From Conidiobolus incongruus B7586 (Eukaryota > Entomophthoromycota > Entomophthoromycetes > Entomophthorales > Conidiobolaceae), in assembly GCA_000697335.1 (NCBI GenBank), contig JNEM01014892.1, positions 1-42,432 on the forward strand: a DNA stretch of 42,432 bases, in the 5' to 3' direction. A program made the translations under genes and the position numbers. The notes beneath the pieces are model-generated. The model ran no database searches, was not told the origin of the DNA, and saw only the letters and a program-made list of their open reading frames with translations. This document shows positions 20,981 through 34,911 of the stretch, one piece after another; within the stretch, counting starts at the first letter, position 1, and each line of letters opens with the position of its first letter.

Positions 20981-22855
20981 TTAGAATTCAAATTTAAGTG
21001 AGGAATCACAAACTTCTCTACTGTTACTAGCTCTCAAATTGCAGATAGCATCCTTTTTGCATTCACCTTCACATTTGGTATGCAATCCGGAGTTCTTGTA
21101 GCGGAATTCCTCAAATTTTTCGAAAAAAGCGTTATCCCTTTCAAATAATTCGGTAACTTCATGCCAGAAAGTAGCATTGATGTAGGGTCCATTGGAAGAT
21201 GGGACCTTGAAAGTATTCTTGGCAGTATAAAGCTCTTCCCAAACAGGTCCATTTTTCCAGGTTTCCTTTTCTTTCATATTAGCATAGTACTGGGTAAAGT
21301 CCTTAACCTGATAATTTTCAGCGTCGACAGTGTATACACGGAAGCCAGGGTTCATTCTAGTATAGGTAGTAATAGAAGGAGCAATAAAACTGTTGGTAAT
21401 AGCATTTTGAGAGTTCTTGGGACCATCCAAATAGTATAATTCAAACTCATCATGATGAGTATGTCCATAGAATTGAGCAATAATGACGTGAGAATAAGCT
21501 TTAACAATCTTGTTCCAAGCTCTAGAGAACTTTTGGTAACAGTCAGAATTAGCAGGAGGAATATGGGAAGTGATATAAACTTTAGATCCAGTACGTTCAG
21601 CATCTTTGAGTTCTTGGATAGCCCAAGAAAGCATACCATTAGGATCAGAGTTTTCTGGATCGAGAAGTAACCAAACATTGTATGAGTAGCAAAGATTGTT
21701 GTTAAGGACAAGGATCTTGAGTTTATCATTGTGCTTAATGGAATAATAACCAGATTTCTTGAGAGTATCTAAAGAACTTCCAGGAAGCCATTCCTTCCAT
21801 TCCGTAGCTATAAAGTTGTACAAATCGTACTTCTTTTCCTTTCCAGAGCCAAGGATAGGGAAAAGATTAGCTGGAACAGATTCATGATTACCAATTACTG
21901 GGTAAAATTTAGTAGATTTAGGATCAATATAAGTACTCAATAACTTGTAGGCAGCATGTTCAGTGGCCTTTGAGCGCTCCCAACTTTCATCAAAAATATC
22001 ATGAGCGGGAACATCTCCAGTGAAAAGAACCATATCGAAATGCTCCTTCTTGTGCATGTCACCGATATATTGTAACATAGATTGCAGAGTAACTAAAGGC
22101 ATGTCACATTTATATTCACCCCATTTGCTAGCGGGCTTCTTAATTACTTTAGGATTCTTTTCATCTACATGAGAGTTTTTTTGGCAGCAAATAGAAAGGC
22201 GGCAGTCTGATTCTGATCCTTCTACATAGTTTGGATCATAATGCAAGTCTGATAAATGTAAAATCTTCAATTCTTTTCCGCTAGGCGTAGGTGCGGGAAC
22301 GCGTTTGGGAGCAGGAAGATCAAAATTAGAATCTGGGAGATGAGGATGGGGGCAAGCACGAGCAAGATGGAAACAAGCCAATTCACCAATGTATTTTTTG
22401 CTGAAATCCATATCATGAATAACCTCTAAGTAGTGTGGAACAGTAGTAACAGCAAACCCCTCGCATTCAGAAGGAGGACGTCCTGCAAGTTTACATCCTG
22501 CCTTGAAACCCTTCAAAAGCAATTTATTGGTGAAGGGGACATGAGTTAAAGTGTGGACACTGTGCATTAAAATATCACAAGCTTTACAGGTAGCTTTGGC
22601 CTTGATCTTGGAAAAGAAAGGAGCGAGAAGATCGACAATGCCGAATTTGCTTCCTCCACGGGCTACATCGGTTCTGTTTTCTTTAATGGATTGAACAAAT
22701 TGATCACTTAGCTCGGACCATTGTTGAACGGCTTCAATGTTGGAAAAGTCGGCATCCATCCATTCGGAATCTAAGTAAATATTGTCATTTTGTTCTTCAG
22801 CAGCAATGGCAGGAATGAAAGTAGCTAACACAAATGACCAAAGTTTGAAATTCAT
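20981..22855 (-). CDS. Secreted acid sphingomyelinase-like phosphodiesterase with saposin domain (copy B), 624 aa
   Basis: Same length and layout as copy A, with identical numbering: signal peptide MNFKLWSFVLATFIPAIAA, saposin-B domain with cysteines 90, 93, 121, 131, 161 and 168, linker, metallophosphoesterase domain and cysteine-rich tail. All metal-site residues are present: D203 and H205 (LSDLHYD), D281, N323 and H324 (GNHE), H431 (SHIPP), H465 and H467 (GHTHHDE), so an active enzyme is expected. It differs from copy A mainly in the pro-region, around residues 133-141 of the saposin domain, near residues 214-236 and 281-295, and near the C-terminus. Its central catalytic DNA is almost identical to copy A, which points to gene conversion. 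The TTTATAAAC box at about 22887-22895 lies 30-40 bases upstream. The start is the first methionine before a good signal peptide and aligns with copy A. The preferred lipid substrate is not known. Confidence 0.93.
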   Translation of the reverse strand: MNFKLWSFVLATFIPAIAAEEQNDNIYLDSEWMDADFSNIEAVQQWSELSDQFVQSIKENRTDVARGGSKFGIVDLLAPFFSKIKAKATCKACDILMHSVHTLTHVPFTNKLLLKGFKAGCKLAGRPPSECEGFAVTTVPHYLEVIHDMDFSKKYIGELACFHLARACPHPHLPDSNFDLPAPKRVPAPTPSGKELKILHLSDLHYDPNYVEGSESDCRLSICCQKNSHVDEKNPKVIKKPASKWGEYKCDMPLVTLQSMLQYIGDMHKKEHFDMVLFTGDVPAHDIFDESWERSKATEHAAYKLLSTYIDPKSTKFYPVIGNHESVPANLFPILGSGKEKKYDLYNFIATEWKEWLPGSSLDTLKKSGYYSIKHNDKLKILVLNNNLCYSYNVWLLLDPENSDPNGMLSWAIQELKDAERTGSKVYITSHIPPANSDCYQKFSRAWNKIVKAYSHVIIAQFYGHTHHDEFELYYLDGPKNSQNAITNSFIAPSITTYTRMNPGFRVYTVDAENYQVKDFTQYYANMKEKETWKNGPVWEELYTAKNTFKVPSSNGPYINATFWHEVTELFERDNAFFEKFEEFRYKNSGLHTKCEGECKKDAICNLRASNSREVCDSSLKFEF

Positions 22856-22885
22856 AGTTATATATTATTTATTATTATGATGATG

Positions 22886-22895
22886 GTTTATAAAG
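22886..22895 (-). promoter_or_regulatory. TATA-like box of copy B
   Basis: CTTTATAAAC-type box on the minus strand about 33 bases before the start codon at 22855. An AT microsatellite (TA)9 follows further upstream at 22913-22930. Confidence 0.4.
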
Positions 22896-22930
22896 TATTT
22901 TTCAATATATACTATATATATATATATATA

Positions 22931-25364
22931 CATCCCTGCATACTTTGATTTTATATTAATTTTTCTAATATGAATTAAAATTCGCATTGTACAAAATTAA
23001 AATTATTTTAAAAACTTAAAAAATTTAACTGAAATTTCTTAAAATAATAATAGTTTCATATTATATTCTTCAATTACCCTAAACTATTTGTATTCATATA
23101 ATTAATTAAAAAATTTACTAGGATGTTATATATCCTTGATTTTTAAATAATATGTATATGCTTGGTTATAGCTTTAAGATTATTAAATAGATAATATTTT
23201 TTTAGTTGAGGCAAACTTTATTACTTAACTCGTGAAACAATAATTGGTTGAAAAATGCTTAAACTCAATTTATTTTTTTTTAGTTTAATATATCTTGTTA
23301 ATATAAATTTGTTATATTTTAAATAGACTATAATACTGGGTTTAAATTTAAATGGTCAACTTTATCAAAATTTAAAATTCAAGCTTGTTATGGATAAATC
23401 TGAAGTTCGTATTGTAAAACAATAAGAAATTCAAATTATAAGATTATATCTTTATCAATATGAATACAATTGATCCTGTTTTACTGATTATTATATCAGC
23501 TTGGAGTACTTGAAATACCCTTATAATATCAAGTCCAACGATCAATTATTTATTGTAATTAAAAATGTATCGAATATATATTTTATGTTAGAGTTAATAA
23601 AATATGAGCTAATTTCTAGTATATTACTTTGGAGATCAAATAAAATCATTGAGTTATATAAAGGTAAATATAGAAAATCTTGATTGAAAAAAAACACAAT
23701 ATTGCATTTTTTCAATAATACTTAATTTATTTTACTACCAGTGATTTTAATATTTTATATTAAATAATCTTTATGATTACTTCATTCATTGGAAAAAGCT
23801 GGATATATTTTTTATAGCACGTGTATCTGCTTGTCAAATCCTGATATATTGCATTTTCTTCAAATACTTCACAAATTTAAATCCTTTTTAACCAATTATA
23901 TTAATTATAATCTTAACATGCGAATATCAAAATTTTGTGGTAATTGATTGAAATTTGACGAATTATATCAAATATTATAAACTCTTGAAATTATATTTCT
24001 AGTTTAAGAGATTTATAATCTGTAAACATAAGTTATTTTTAATTTATTAGTTAATTAGTTGATGAAGAGTGATTAATTTGTAAATACACTTATATAAATC
24101 ATAAATTTTTTAAATATTATTTTTAAAATATCAAAAATGAGATATGTAATTGGAATTATTATTTTAAACGAGATTAAGAATTTTTTACACGTTTAATCAA
24201 ATAGTAATTAATACAAATTGATAAATTTTAAAATCTAATTGTTTCAGTGGAAAATTATTATATTATATTATATGAGAAAATTGTCTCTTGTACAATATTA
24301 AATAAAATTTCAAACCGCAATTATTAGTAATGTTTTTTGTTAAATCATTTTCTGAAAATATTAGCAATTTTTACTGCTAAATGTTTAAAAATAATATTGT
24401 AATATTATTATAGAAAATATGGACAAAAATTTGAATGTTATTGCATAAAGAATGAAAAAATAATAAATAAAACAAAAAATTCTAATAATATTTCAATTAT
24501 TTGATGTTTTGGAAATAATAATTCTCAAATATTGAATCAAATATTCAGTAAATAAATTCAGATAAAATATCTCATAAGCACAAGGATAATAATCCTTATA
24601 CAGCTATATACGACACATTCTTTGAAATTCTATATTTAACATTATTCATACACTATTTTTAGGGTGAAAAAATAGATATATATATTAGACATTTTAAAAT
24701 AGGTTAAATGCTAATTTCAATCTTTAAATTCTGTTGATAACTACAATTTAAGATTTATTTTAAATATGCTAGTTTTTTTTCATTTCTAGTGTAGTCACTT
24801 CCCTATATTTTGAGATTCATAAGGTTATATTATAATTTCATTGAACCCAATTCAAATGTCATAACTAGAGCGATAATATAAAAATTACATTTTTATTCAC
24901 AATATAATTTATAATAATTGAAATACGAATTTAATATAGTTACCCTATTTCAATTTAAATGATTTTAATTTTGATTCATATCTTACGCAATCAAACTCCA
25001 AATATATTCGGATTATGAAATATGTTCTACATGAAACTCATGAACCAGTGGTTGGATATATACTACCACTATAAATGATCGGTTCCCAGATTATGGTTGA
25101 ATTGTATTTACTCTGAAATTGAGAATTTGAGTATCCAATCCATAATCAACTTTTTGAACATTTAAAAATTGAATTTTTTCTAATTTTTTACTTAAGATAT
25201 ATTATAAAATTGAAAGTTGAAAATAAAAATAAAATACCTGCAATACTAGTTTAATTCTCATATTAATGAGCCAATATAAATAATCACTATAACGTTCAAT
25301 AAAATTTGTAATAATGTGAAAGGTATTTATACAATATTGTTCTTCGAAATTGATGAATCCAAAT
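22931..25364. other. Intergenic spacer, nothing recognised
   Basis: AT-rich spacer between copy B and the younger fossil. A 60-codon open frame at 23501-23683 has no motif and is taken as chance. No repeat with paired ends was found. Confidence 0.45.
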
Positions 25365-25369
25365 AAATA

Positions 25370-27088
25370 TTAAACTGAATCTTGGTAGAACAAATATCTA
25401 CTGATACTAGCTCTCAAATTAAAAATCAAATCTTGTCTACTTTGCTTATTGCAACCAAGATGAAGCCCGAAAACCTTGAATCAGAAAGACAGAAAAATTC
25501 CAAAAGCACTGCTGTTATGTTCTATTAATTCTGTGGCTTGGTACGAGAAAGTAGCATCGCTTCATGGCCATTTGGAAGGGAGATATTGTATCTCTTCTTA
25601 ACTTGATAAAGGTCTTTCAATTCGGGGTCATCATTTCAATAGTTTTGCCCATTCAATTTAGCATAACATAATGTATAATCCTTGACTTGGTAATGCTCTG
25701 CATCAACTTTGTATAAACCGAATTTAGGAATTAACTTGACGCAGATGGTGATAGAAAAAGCAACGAAGCTATTAGATATGAAATTTTGAGATGCCTTGGG
25801 ATCGTTGTTATAATACAACTTGAAATCACTATGGTAAGTGTGTTCGTAGAATCGATCCATTGTAACATGAGAGTAAGCATCCACAATCTTGTTCCAGGTA
25901 CGGAAGAATTTTTAAAGACAATCAGTACTAGCAGGAGAGGCATGGGCTATAATATAACCTCGGGAATCATTTTTCTAAGCATCCTAAAGATTACGAATGA
26001 CTCAGGAGAATATTATTTTGGCAACTTTCATTTACCAATCTAATGAAAGCCAGACATTGCAAGAACAAAAGATATTATCCATCATAATGGTTTTTAGAAT
26101 ATCGCTATATTAAAGGAAAAGCAACCTGATTTTGTGTTTTTTTAATGAACCTTCAAATAATCATAGATGCAATTCTCTTGTATTAATTCCTACAGATCAT
26201 ACTCTCTTTCCTTTCCTGAGCGAAGATTGGATAGATATTCAAAAAAACATATTAATGATTGGCGCTTACAGGATAAAACCTGATAGAGTGAGAGATAATA
26301 TATTGTGATAATAAATTCTATGCGCCATGCTTGGTAGCTTTGGGATGACGTGATGATCCTTTAAAAGCATGGTGATCTAGTACATCGTCAGTGAAAATAA
26401 CCATAGGAATGGATCTCTGACGCATTTCTCCAAACTGCTGTAACGTAGATTCAATAGTAGATAATAGCATATCACATTAATAATAGTCTCATCTATTAGC
26501 CGACTTTATAATATATTCAGAGTGATTGTCATCAATATTAAAATCCCTTTGACAACAACAGATCTTTGATAATTAGTTTCAAAGCCTTAGATGCTCTTAT
26601 GATTATTATATAAATCGACGAGTGACGAATTCTCAATGCTTTGCCACTGGGTTTAGGTAAACTATATTGTTTTGTTTAGTAAACTCAATTGAGTATATAA
26701 TTCTTGATTGGGCCAATTTTTTAAAATAAAAACGGTCAATTCACCCATATAACTATTTTTTATAACTACTATATTACTAAATTGAATATGAGTTAAATAA
26801 TGAACATTTTGTATAAACAATTAGCATTCTACAATTCATAAACTTTTAAATATTAGAGAATATGGGAGAAAAACAATTTAGATTACTAAATCTTCAATTT
26901 CTAGGAATGGAATCGTGAGATCGGTTAACTGTATTAATGATTTCTTCTGCAATATTGGACCATTCTTCAAGAGTATTGAAAGAGCTGGAATTGCTGCTCA
27001 TTCATTTGAAACTTATATAGTAATCATCATTAGCTTGAGCAATGAGGCCATGAATAAAGGAAGCTAAAAATACTGGCCAGAATCACAT
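25370..27088 (-). pseudogene. Younger acid sphingomyelinase-like fossil, near full length
   Basis: Homology to copies A and B runs from the C-terminal ACTAGCTCTCAAATT word (NLRAS) near 25407 to the signal-peptide region near 27050-27088. One stretch of about 80 residues at 25636-25884 is still open and parallels the metal-binding C-terminal part of the catalytic domain, where glycine and histidine positions have already changed (for example FYEHTYHSD where the intact genes have FYGHTHHDE). It is broken in many places and cannot make an enzyme. It is much better preserved than the fossil at 11710-13445, so it died later. It sits in line with copies A and B at similar spacing and orientation, as expected of a lost tandem member. 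Small open frames inside it are leftovers and not separate genes. Confidence 0.88.
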
Positions 27089-29189
27089 TCTTGTTCTTTA
27101 ATTATCAATGATTATAATAAAGATTAATAGCCTGTAATTTACAAAGGATATATATATTTATTATTTAAGCTTTAGCAAAAAAACATAATTTAACAATTCA
27201 TTCTCCTTTTTAATAATATTCGCATATGAAATTTAAATGATAGAAAACAGCTAAACAAATCCATCATATGTTCATTGTCAATGGTACACTAAACAGTTCC
27301 ACATATTAAATATTATATTATTTTAAAACATAATACTAAAAATTGAAATAGATCATAACCTTATTACAGGAATGTTTTGATCAATTAGTTTTGTGATTAC
27401 ATAGAAAATCTTTTATTAAAGAATATAAGATTATACTTTGTCATCAATATTGATGATAAATTATTGTACAAATAATTGCTGTTAGATGGGAAATACTCTA
27501 AGTTTATAAAATTATTTTTAAAATTTGCTGATATTAAACGAAATTTCATATTATCATTATTATATTATCGATTTTCCATATTAAATGAGTTTAATCTAAT
27601 TTATTTAGATTGAGAAATTATAATAAAACAATGTCTGTTAAAAATTCAAATAATTTTTAACACTCAAGATAAGATGTAATTATTAAATTTAATTTCAAAT
27701 TTCGATTATTCCTATATCAGTTTGGTCAAATGAATATCATGTATTTATTTCATAATAAGCCCATATTTCAAACATTCAGATATTATTTATTATAATTAAT
27801 TATATTTTATCAAACTAAACAGTAAGATGCATATATATTTTAGTATATAACATCAAAGATACTTTTTTGTTCCAATATAGCGATTATATCAAAAAATTTC
27901 AATATTTTATCAATAAACCAATAAATTTAAATTATCTCATTTCATTCAAAATTTAATAAATTTTTGAACTCGAAGGTAGAAAATGTTTGTACACAGATCA
28001 AACAGTCCATTATATACTGTCACGTTTTCATAAATCAATTTATTTTACAAGATTAACAAACTTTAAAATAAGCTTTAATAAAGTTCAATATAGAGTTTCC
28101 AAGCCACAATTGATTAATGCTCAATCTTAAGTGAGGCAAAACCATTCAAACTTTGACAATTATCAATATTAAATCAAAATAAGAAGATTCAATTCAAGTA
28201 TCTGGGAACAATTTAAGATAATTTATTATAATTTTTGTACACAAATTAATAAATCATCAAAATAATCATCATTAAATTGTTTTATTTCTCAGCAATTGTT
28301 TTATTATGTAAAATTTAATATAAAATTTAACAAAATAGTATAGTATTATTAATTAATAATTCTTTCACATTATATTCTAATTTTAACTTATATTAAAAAA
28401 ATAAATTAATTAAAAGAGTTCAATAATCTGGTAAATTCAGAATTAATTTCCTTATTCATCTTCCACTTTTTTAATTAAAACAAATATTCACCCTTTTCTT
28501 TATAATCTGATATGGTAGTTTTTTAATAGATTTTTCAATTTGATTAAAATTATTATCATGCTATTATTAGTATTTTATGCTAATGCTATTATAATAAATA
28601 AAATAATATCTATTCAATCTTATCTTAATCTAAAATTTAATATAAAAAAATCAATATTTCTATACTAAACTCAGAATAGTAGAATTATGCTGGATAAGTT
28701 ATATTAATTATTTTCTAAGTTCTTTTCCACCAATAGTAATATTATTGCCATTAATTTTCAACCCTGAACATAACTCCTTCAAAAAAGATTTTAATTTTTT
28801 TTAAAGCTTGTATATTAAGAATATATATTATTTATATTTTATTATTTTTTTAATAATAAGATTGAAATAGAATTAGCATATTTTATAATTGAATATCTAT
28901 TGAATTAAATCATAATATCTAAGATCAGGATTAAAAATAAAATACCTAATTTTAACTTTGTCTAATTATAATATTAGGATATAATATTTCATTTTTTTTA
29001 TAATATTTAAAAAAAAAGTTAAAAAGTTCATATTTAAATTCTAAAAAATTAAAATGATATTTTAATACATATACTTATTTATTATTGCTTTGATTTATTA
29101 ATGAGGATTTTCATATTAAAAATATAATATAAAATATCAATGATAATAATAGAATGAATTAGTATTGCTTAAAGCCATATATATCAATG
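27089..29189. other. Intergenic spacer, nothing recognised
   Basis: About 2.1 kb of AT-rich sequence between the younger fossil and the chromovirus insertion. No gene or repeat with paired ends was found. Confidence 0.45.
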
Positions 29190-29194
29190 GATAT

Positions 29195-29594
29195 TGTAAG
29201 CATAGTGGTAGTTAAACTAATATAGTGTAGAGGAAGACTTAATATAAAAGTAGTGTGGCACAGAATGTGGTAATATAATGTGGCTGTAGTGTGCAAGTGT
29301 AAACAAAGTTTAATTAAGCTTTGAACTAGGATGAGTCACTGATATATTAAGATTTATATTAGGTAGTGCCAATATCCTACAATATTGATAGAATATAGTC
29401 TCAATCTTAGAAATAGTGTAAAAGTAAAAAATAGTAAGAGTTGAGAGGAAAAAAGAGGAACCTAGTTTATTAGATAATTTAATACTATTTATACAATTAA
29501 TTTAACTACATAAGTATAAATTAATCATATAATTTATAGTTAATTGGATTATATAAAAGTGTATATAAGAATTTAAAGAACTAGTTTCTTAACA
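29195..29594 (-). repeat. 3' LTR of the chromovirus
   Basis: 400 bases bounded by TG and CA, directly preceded on the plus strand by GATAT. It aligns without gaps to the LTR at 34512-34911. As the element reads on the minus strand, this left copy is its 3' LTR, and the purine tract lies at 29595-29601. Confidence 0.92.
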
Positions 29595-32500
29595 CTCCCC
29601 TAGTAGGTTTCTTAGAGGAGACACACTCCCTAATTTTTTGCAAATAGGTATAGTAGGTTAAGGTATTCTTAATATTTTCTAGAGGTTCTTATATAACTTC
29701 TTTAATAGAATAACCTATCCATTTTACATAAAAATAAAGCTTATTCCTAATAGATTTAGACTTAATTATGTAATCAATATAGTATTCTTCTTCTCCATCT
29801 TAATTAATAATTGGATCTAGTTTTGGGGTTTTTAATTAATTAGGAAAAGTGTTAAAATCTTCAAAGTATGGTTTAATTTTGGATATGTGAAAGGTAAGGT
29901 TGATCCTTAAAGTTGGAGGTAATTCCAAGGTAATATTTTCAAAATTTGAATCAATAGATTGAATTTTATAGGGACTATAATATAATGGTAAGTATTTGGG
30001 ATTTAAGCTAGATTTAAATAGGGTAGGTTTAAGGGTAGATTATTCTAAGTATACAAACATACTAGTTTTATATTTAAGAGGGTTTCTGGATAACTTTAAG
30101 TATTGTTGTTCTATAATCCTTTGATTTTCTTCTAAGTTAAATTTAACAAGAGAATTAATATGTTTGATATTAGATTAAAATTCAACAATATCTAAAGGTA
30201 AGTTGATTTGAAGTTTTGGAGTAATTATTGAATTAGGATATTTGCTATAATTGATGAAATAGGGGCTAAAACCTGTTGATCTATTAATAGAGGTGTTGAA
30301 TGAATATTGGAGTTGGTAGATATAAGCATCCTAATTTAACTAATTAGTGTTAATATAGGCTCTAATCATTTACTTTAAGGTTTTAATAGTTCTTTCAACA
30401 AGTCTATTGGTTTAGTAGTGATTAGTAGTAGACATAGCTAGGTTAATCTTAAGGGAAAAGGATAGTGACTTCTAAAATTAAGAGTTGAATCACACATCTC
30501 TATCAGATACAATAGTTTGTAGAATTCCATAGTGGGTAAAGATATTAAAGAATAACAATTGTGCAACATCTTTAGCTGTAGAAGTTTTGAAACAAGGAAT
30601 AAAATAAGCATATTTAGAAAATAAATCAATTGCAATCAGTAAGTTATTATAACCATTTGTTGATTTAGGGATTTCTATAAAATTGAGCTGGATTTGTTGC
30701 TAAGTTTTATTAGGGACTTATAGGGGAATAAGTTTACCATATTTTAGTTGAGTATTATATTTAGTTCTTTAGCATATATCACAGGTATTGGTGTATTTCT
30801 GAACTGATTTAACTAGGGAAAGCTAGTAGTACCTTGTTTTAATTCTCTCAGCAGTCTTTAACTAGTTTTGATGTCCTCTAACAAGTAAGTTATAGCATTC
30901 ATTAAATATTGTTTGTTAAATCTTGGGAATGTCAAGAATATATAGACAATCATTATAATATAGTAAGTTATTGATAATTTTAAATCTTTTGACATATTTT
31001 AGTTGGTTTTCTAATAGTTTAAAGAGTTCTTCTTTAACTAAAATAAAGAAATCATTATTTAACAATGTTTCTTGAAGTAGTTTAATAAATTCTTTATTTC
31101 CTTTATTAATAATCATTGAGTTAATATTTGCTGGATTTTTGCAATTAGAACAAAAAGGTAGGTATGTAAGATTTTTTAACAAAGTATCTACAATATAGTT
31201 TTATTAACCTAAGAGATATTAAATAAGGAAAGGGTAAGCTTAGATAGTTTTAATCCATTTAACTTGTTTTCTTGATAAATGCTTCTAAGTATTTAAGTAG
31301 ATAAGTGATTTGTAATCTGTAAGTGCTAAGAAAAAGTTGCAGGATAAGAAATGTAAGTGATTTTTGATTATTTCTACTAAAGCAAAAAGTTTTTGTTTAT
31401 AGACTAGGTATTTCAATTCAGCTAGTTTTATTTTTCTTGACCAGAATGTTATTGGTTTTAAGGTAACATTTGTAGGGTTAAACTCAACCTGTTCTCCCTT
31501 ATTCATTATTTTATCCTATAGTTGTAGGGTAAAATATGAATTAAATTCAAACTAGGCTAACTATCCACTAATTGCAAAAAAACTAGAGTCAATAAAAATA
31601 ATGGTAGGTAGTTTTGGATTAAAGATAGATAAAGCAAAAGCATTGGTAATATAGAAAATTAAAGCATTTATGCAGAAAGTGTGTAGTGGGGTTTATTTAA
31701 AAGGAGAGTCTTTCTTCAAGAGATTAGTAAAAAGAGCAGTAAGTTCAACAAAAGAATCAATGAAATTTTTAAAGTAATTCAATAATCTAAGTACAAACAT
31801 AAGTTGATCTTTGTTTATAGGTATAGTAAAAGCTTTAACACCATTGAGTTTAGTTGGATCAATATTAATTCCTTAAGAGGAAACAATATAACCACAGAAA
31901 AGGACAGAAAAGGCACTAAAGATACATTTTGATAGTTTCAAAGGTAATTTATGTTCTTGAATAATTTGTAAGACTTAATTAACATGTTAAATATATTCTT
32001 CTTTAGTTTTTAAATGGATCAAGATGTTATCAAAGTAGGTGATAACAAAGTTATTAAAAACAGGGTTGAAAAGGGAATTGTTGAATTAAGTGAAAGTTGC
32101 AAGAGCATTACACAATTTAAAGTTTATAACAGTAAATTCATAGTGGCTTAAAAGAGTGTTGAAAACAGTTAAAGGGATAGAGTTTTCTTCAACTCTAATG
32201 TTGTAATATCTATTCTTAACATCTAATTTGGTAAATATAGTTGATCTAAGTAGTCTATCCCTAACATCATGTAGGTTTAGTAATAGGGTTTTATCCTTGA
32301 TAGTTTTAGAGTTTAAAACATAGTTATCAATATATAATCTCTAACCACCATCAGCCTTTTATACAAAGAAGATTAGAAATCCTTATAGTGAAGAAGAAGG
32401 TTTAATATACCCATTTTCAAGTAGTTTTTGGATTTCTTCTTTTAAGGTTTGGTATTGTTTAAGAGATAAATGGTAAGTAAGCTTTGAGTATAGTTGTGTA

Positions 32501-34511
32501 CCAGGGATTAGTTTAATTTTGTGTTCAATATTATATTTAGGTGGTAATTTATTCACAGGTTCAAAAACATTAGCAAATTAACTCACTGTATTGTATAAAA
32601 AGTGGTCATTAAATATAACTTTATTAAAATCAACAGATGAAGTGCTGATAGATGAATAATAAACAAATATATATCCCCATAGATTATTTAAGTTTTTGAT
32701 TAGCTTTTTACATTGATTTTTACTTATAATGATAGAATTATTTACCACAATTGTAGAGTTAGTGTTAGGTAAGGTATTTAATAGTTTTATAGTAGGGTAA
32801 TGTAGATTTTTTGAGATTAATTCTACTAATTTCTTTTAGAATATGAAAGAGATGGATTTATAGCCTTCTGGGGTAATATCTATAGATTTAAACTGTGATA
32901 TTCAAACTAATTTTGACCTAGTATAAAATTATAACTAATGTTGCCAACTAGGAATTTAATATATTAGGAGTAGTTAGGAGGTAGTGATAGGTATCTAAAT
33001 ATAGTACCAGATGCTTATTCCATTGAGTTGTTAGCATATTTAATTATCAAGTTACTTTTTTAGGTAGGTAAAGATAACTTTGCAACAATAGAAGAAGAAA
33101 TAATATAACTAGAACAACTAGAGTTAATTAAAACACTAATAGGTATATCTATAAAAGAACTAGTTAACACAAATAATAAGGTGATAGTTAAAGGTAAAGA
33201 ATTACAAGGTGGATTAGTTACTAGAATATTTCTAGTTTCTAGTGGTTTAATCAGTTAGATTTCTCTAGTATACATAGTTTGATTTGTGGAATCATTGGTT
33301 TATTGGAACTTTTGTGGATTAGATTAGAATCTGCTAACTGATTGTGAAAGGGGTGATTCTAAAGTTATATTAATATTATTCAGGTTTGATTTATGGTTGG
33401 TAGGTTAGGATTGTTGAGAATTAAACAGATGTTGCTTCCTTAAAAGGTATTTGTTAGCTCTATAGTTAACTTAAGTTTTTCAGCAGTAATAACAACCTTT
33501 GTTTGCTTTCAAGTAAGCTTTAGCTTCTTCACTAAAAGTCTTCTCATAAAGCCCTAAAGCAGAAACATCCATCATTTGAAACTTAGGTGGGTTAAAGTAA
33601 GGTTTAAAAGATTAATTTTTAGGGTGGGAAGATTTAGTTATAAAGTAAAAGATATCATCAATTATAATTGCTACATCACAAATGTCAGAAAAAAACATAT
33701 TATCAAAGTGTTCCCTACTAACTAATTAAAGCTTCACTTGAGGGTTAAAGTATTGTAATAGTTTGTGGATTTGTTCTTCTTCAGTGATATTTGGTATGTT
33801 TAAGCATATCTCATTAAATTTCTCAATCAATTATCTTGTAGAAGTTTTTTGTTTAAGCTGGGAAAACTTTTCTCTTGCTAATCAAACTTAATTTTTTAGG
33901 TAATACCTCTCTTTAAGGGCTTTTTCTAATTGTTTAAAAGTTTATATCTTTGTAGTAGGTTATCCTCCTGAAGATTCTTTACAATTAAGTTTGTAATGAG
34001 TTAACCACCAAGTATAAACAGATTTTTCCAAAAAAGAAGTAGCTAATTTAAGGATATTCTCTGGATCTTCATCAGGAATTAAATTAAGGTAATTCTTCAT
34101 GTTTTTAAGATAGTTTTCAAGCTTGTGAAGGTTTTTTAAACTATCATAAATAGTTAATTTGTTTTTAAAAACACTAAAGAGGTGGTTTAATGCATTAATT
34201 GTAGTGAAATGGCTGGTTTGTTAGATTTAAGCTCTTTGAGACATGTTTTTTTCAATCAAAAGTTGTCTAATATAAGCTTCTTAGAGGGTAGTAAGCTTTT
34301 AAAAACTAAAGTCTTGGATTTGCTCAGCAATTAAGCTGCTATCATCATTAAAATAATATGAGGGTATCTCCCTTTTTGGTAGTATTATAGTGTATAGTGT
34401 TAAATTTAAATGAAATAAATTATAGATAAGATTTAAAATAGCAATAATTAGGTTTGATACAGATAGTTATTAATATCTAGTAGGTTTTTAATAGTTTTGT
34501 TGCTGCTACCA

Positions 34512-34911
34512 TATAAGTGTAGTGGTAGTTAAACTAATATAGTGTAGAGGAAGACTTAATATAAAAGTAGTGTGGTGTAGAATGTGGTAATATAATGTGG
34601 CTATAGTGTGCAAGTGTAAACAGAGTTTAATTAAGCTTTGAACTAGGATGAGTCACTGATATATTAAGATTTATATTAGGTAGTGCCAATATCCTACAAT
34701 ATTAATAGAATATAGTCTCAATCTTAGAAATAGTGTAAAAGTAAAAAATAGTAAGAGTTGAGAGGAAAAAAGAGGAACCTAGTTTATTAGATAATTTAAT
34801 ACTATTTATACAATTAATTTAACTACATAAGTATAAATTAATCATATAATTTATAGTTAATTGGATTATATAAAAGTATATATAAGAATTTAGAGAACTA
34901 GTTTCTTAACA
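34512..34911 (-). repeat. 5' LTR of the chromovirus
   Basis: 400 bases, gap-free match to 29195-29594 with 11 differences, all of them transitions. It is followed by the duplicated GATAT at 34912-34916. The primer-binding site starts at 34511 and runs leftward. Confidence 0.92.

Noticed and set aside
23501-23683. A 60-codon open frame on the plus strand between copy B and the younger fossil.
   Set aside because: Composition is that of the spacer, there is no leader or motif, and no relative elsewhere in the window.
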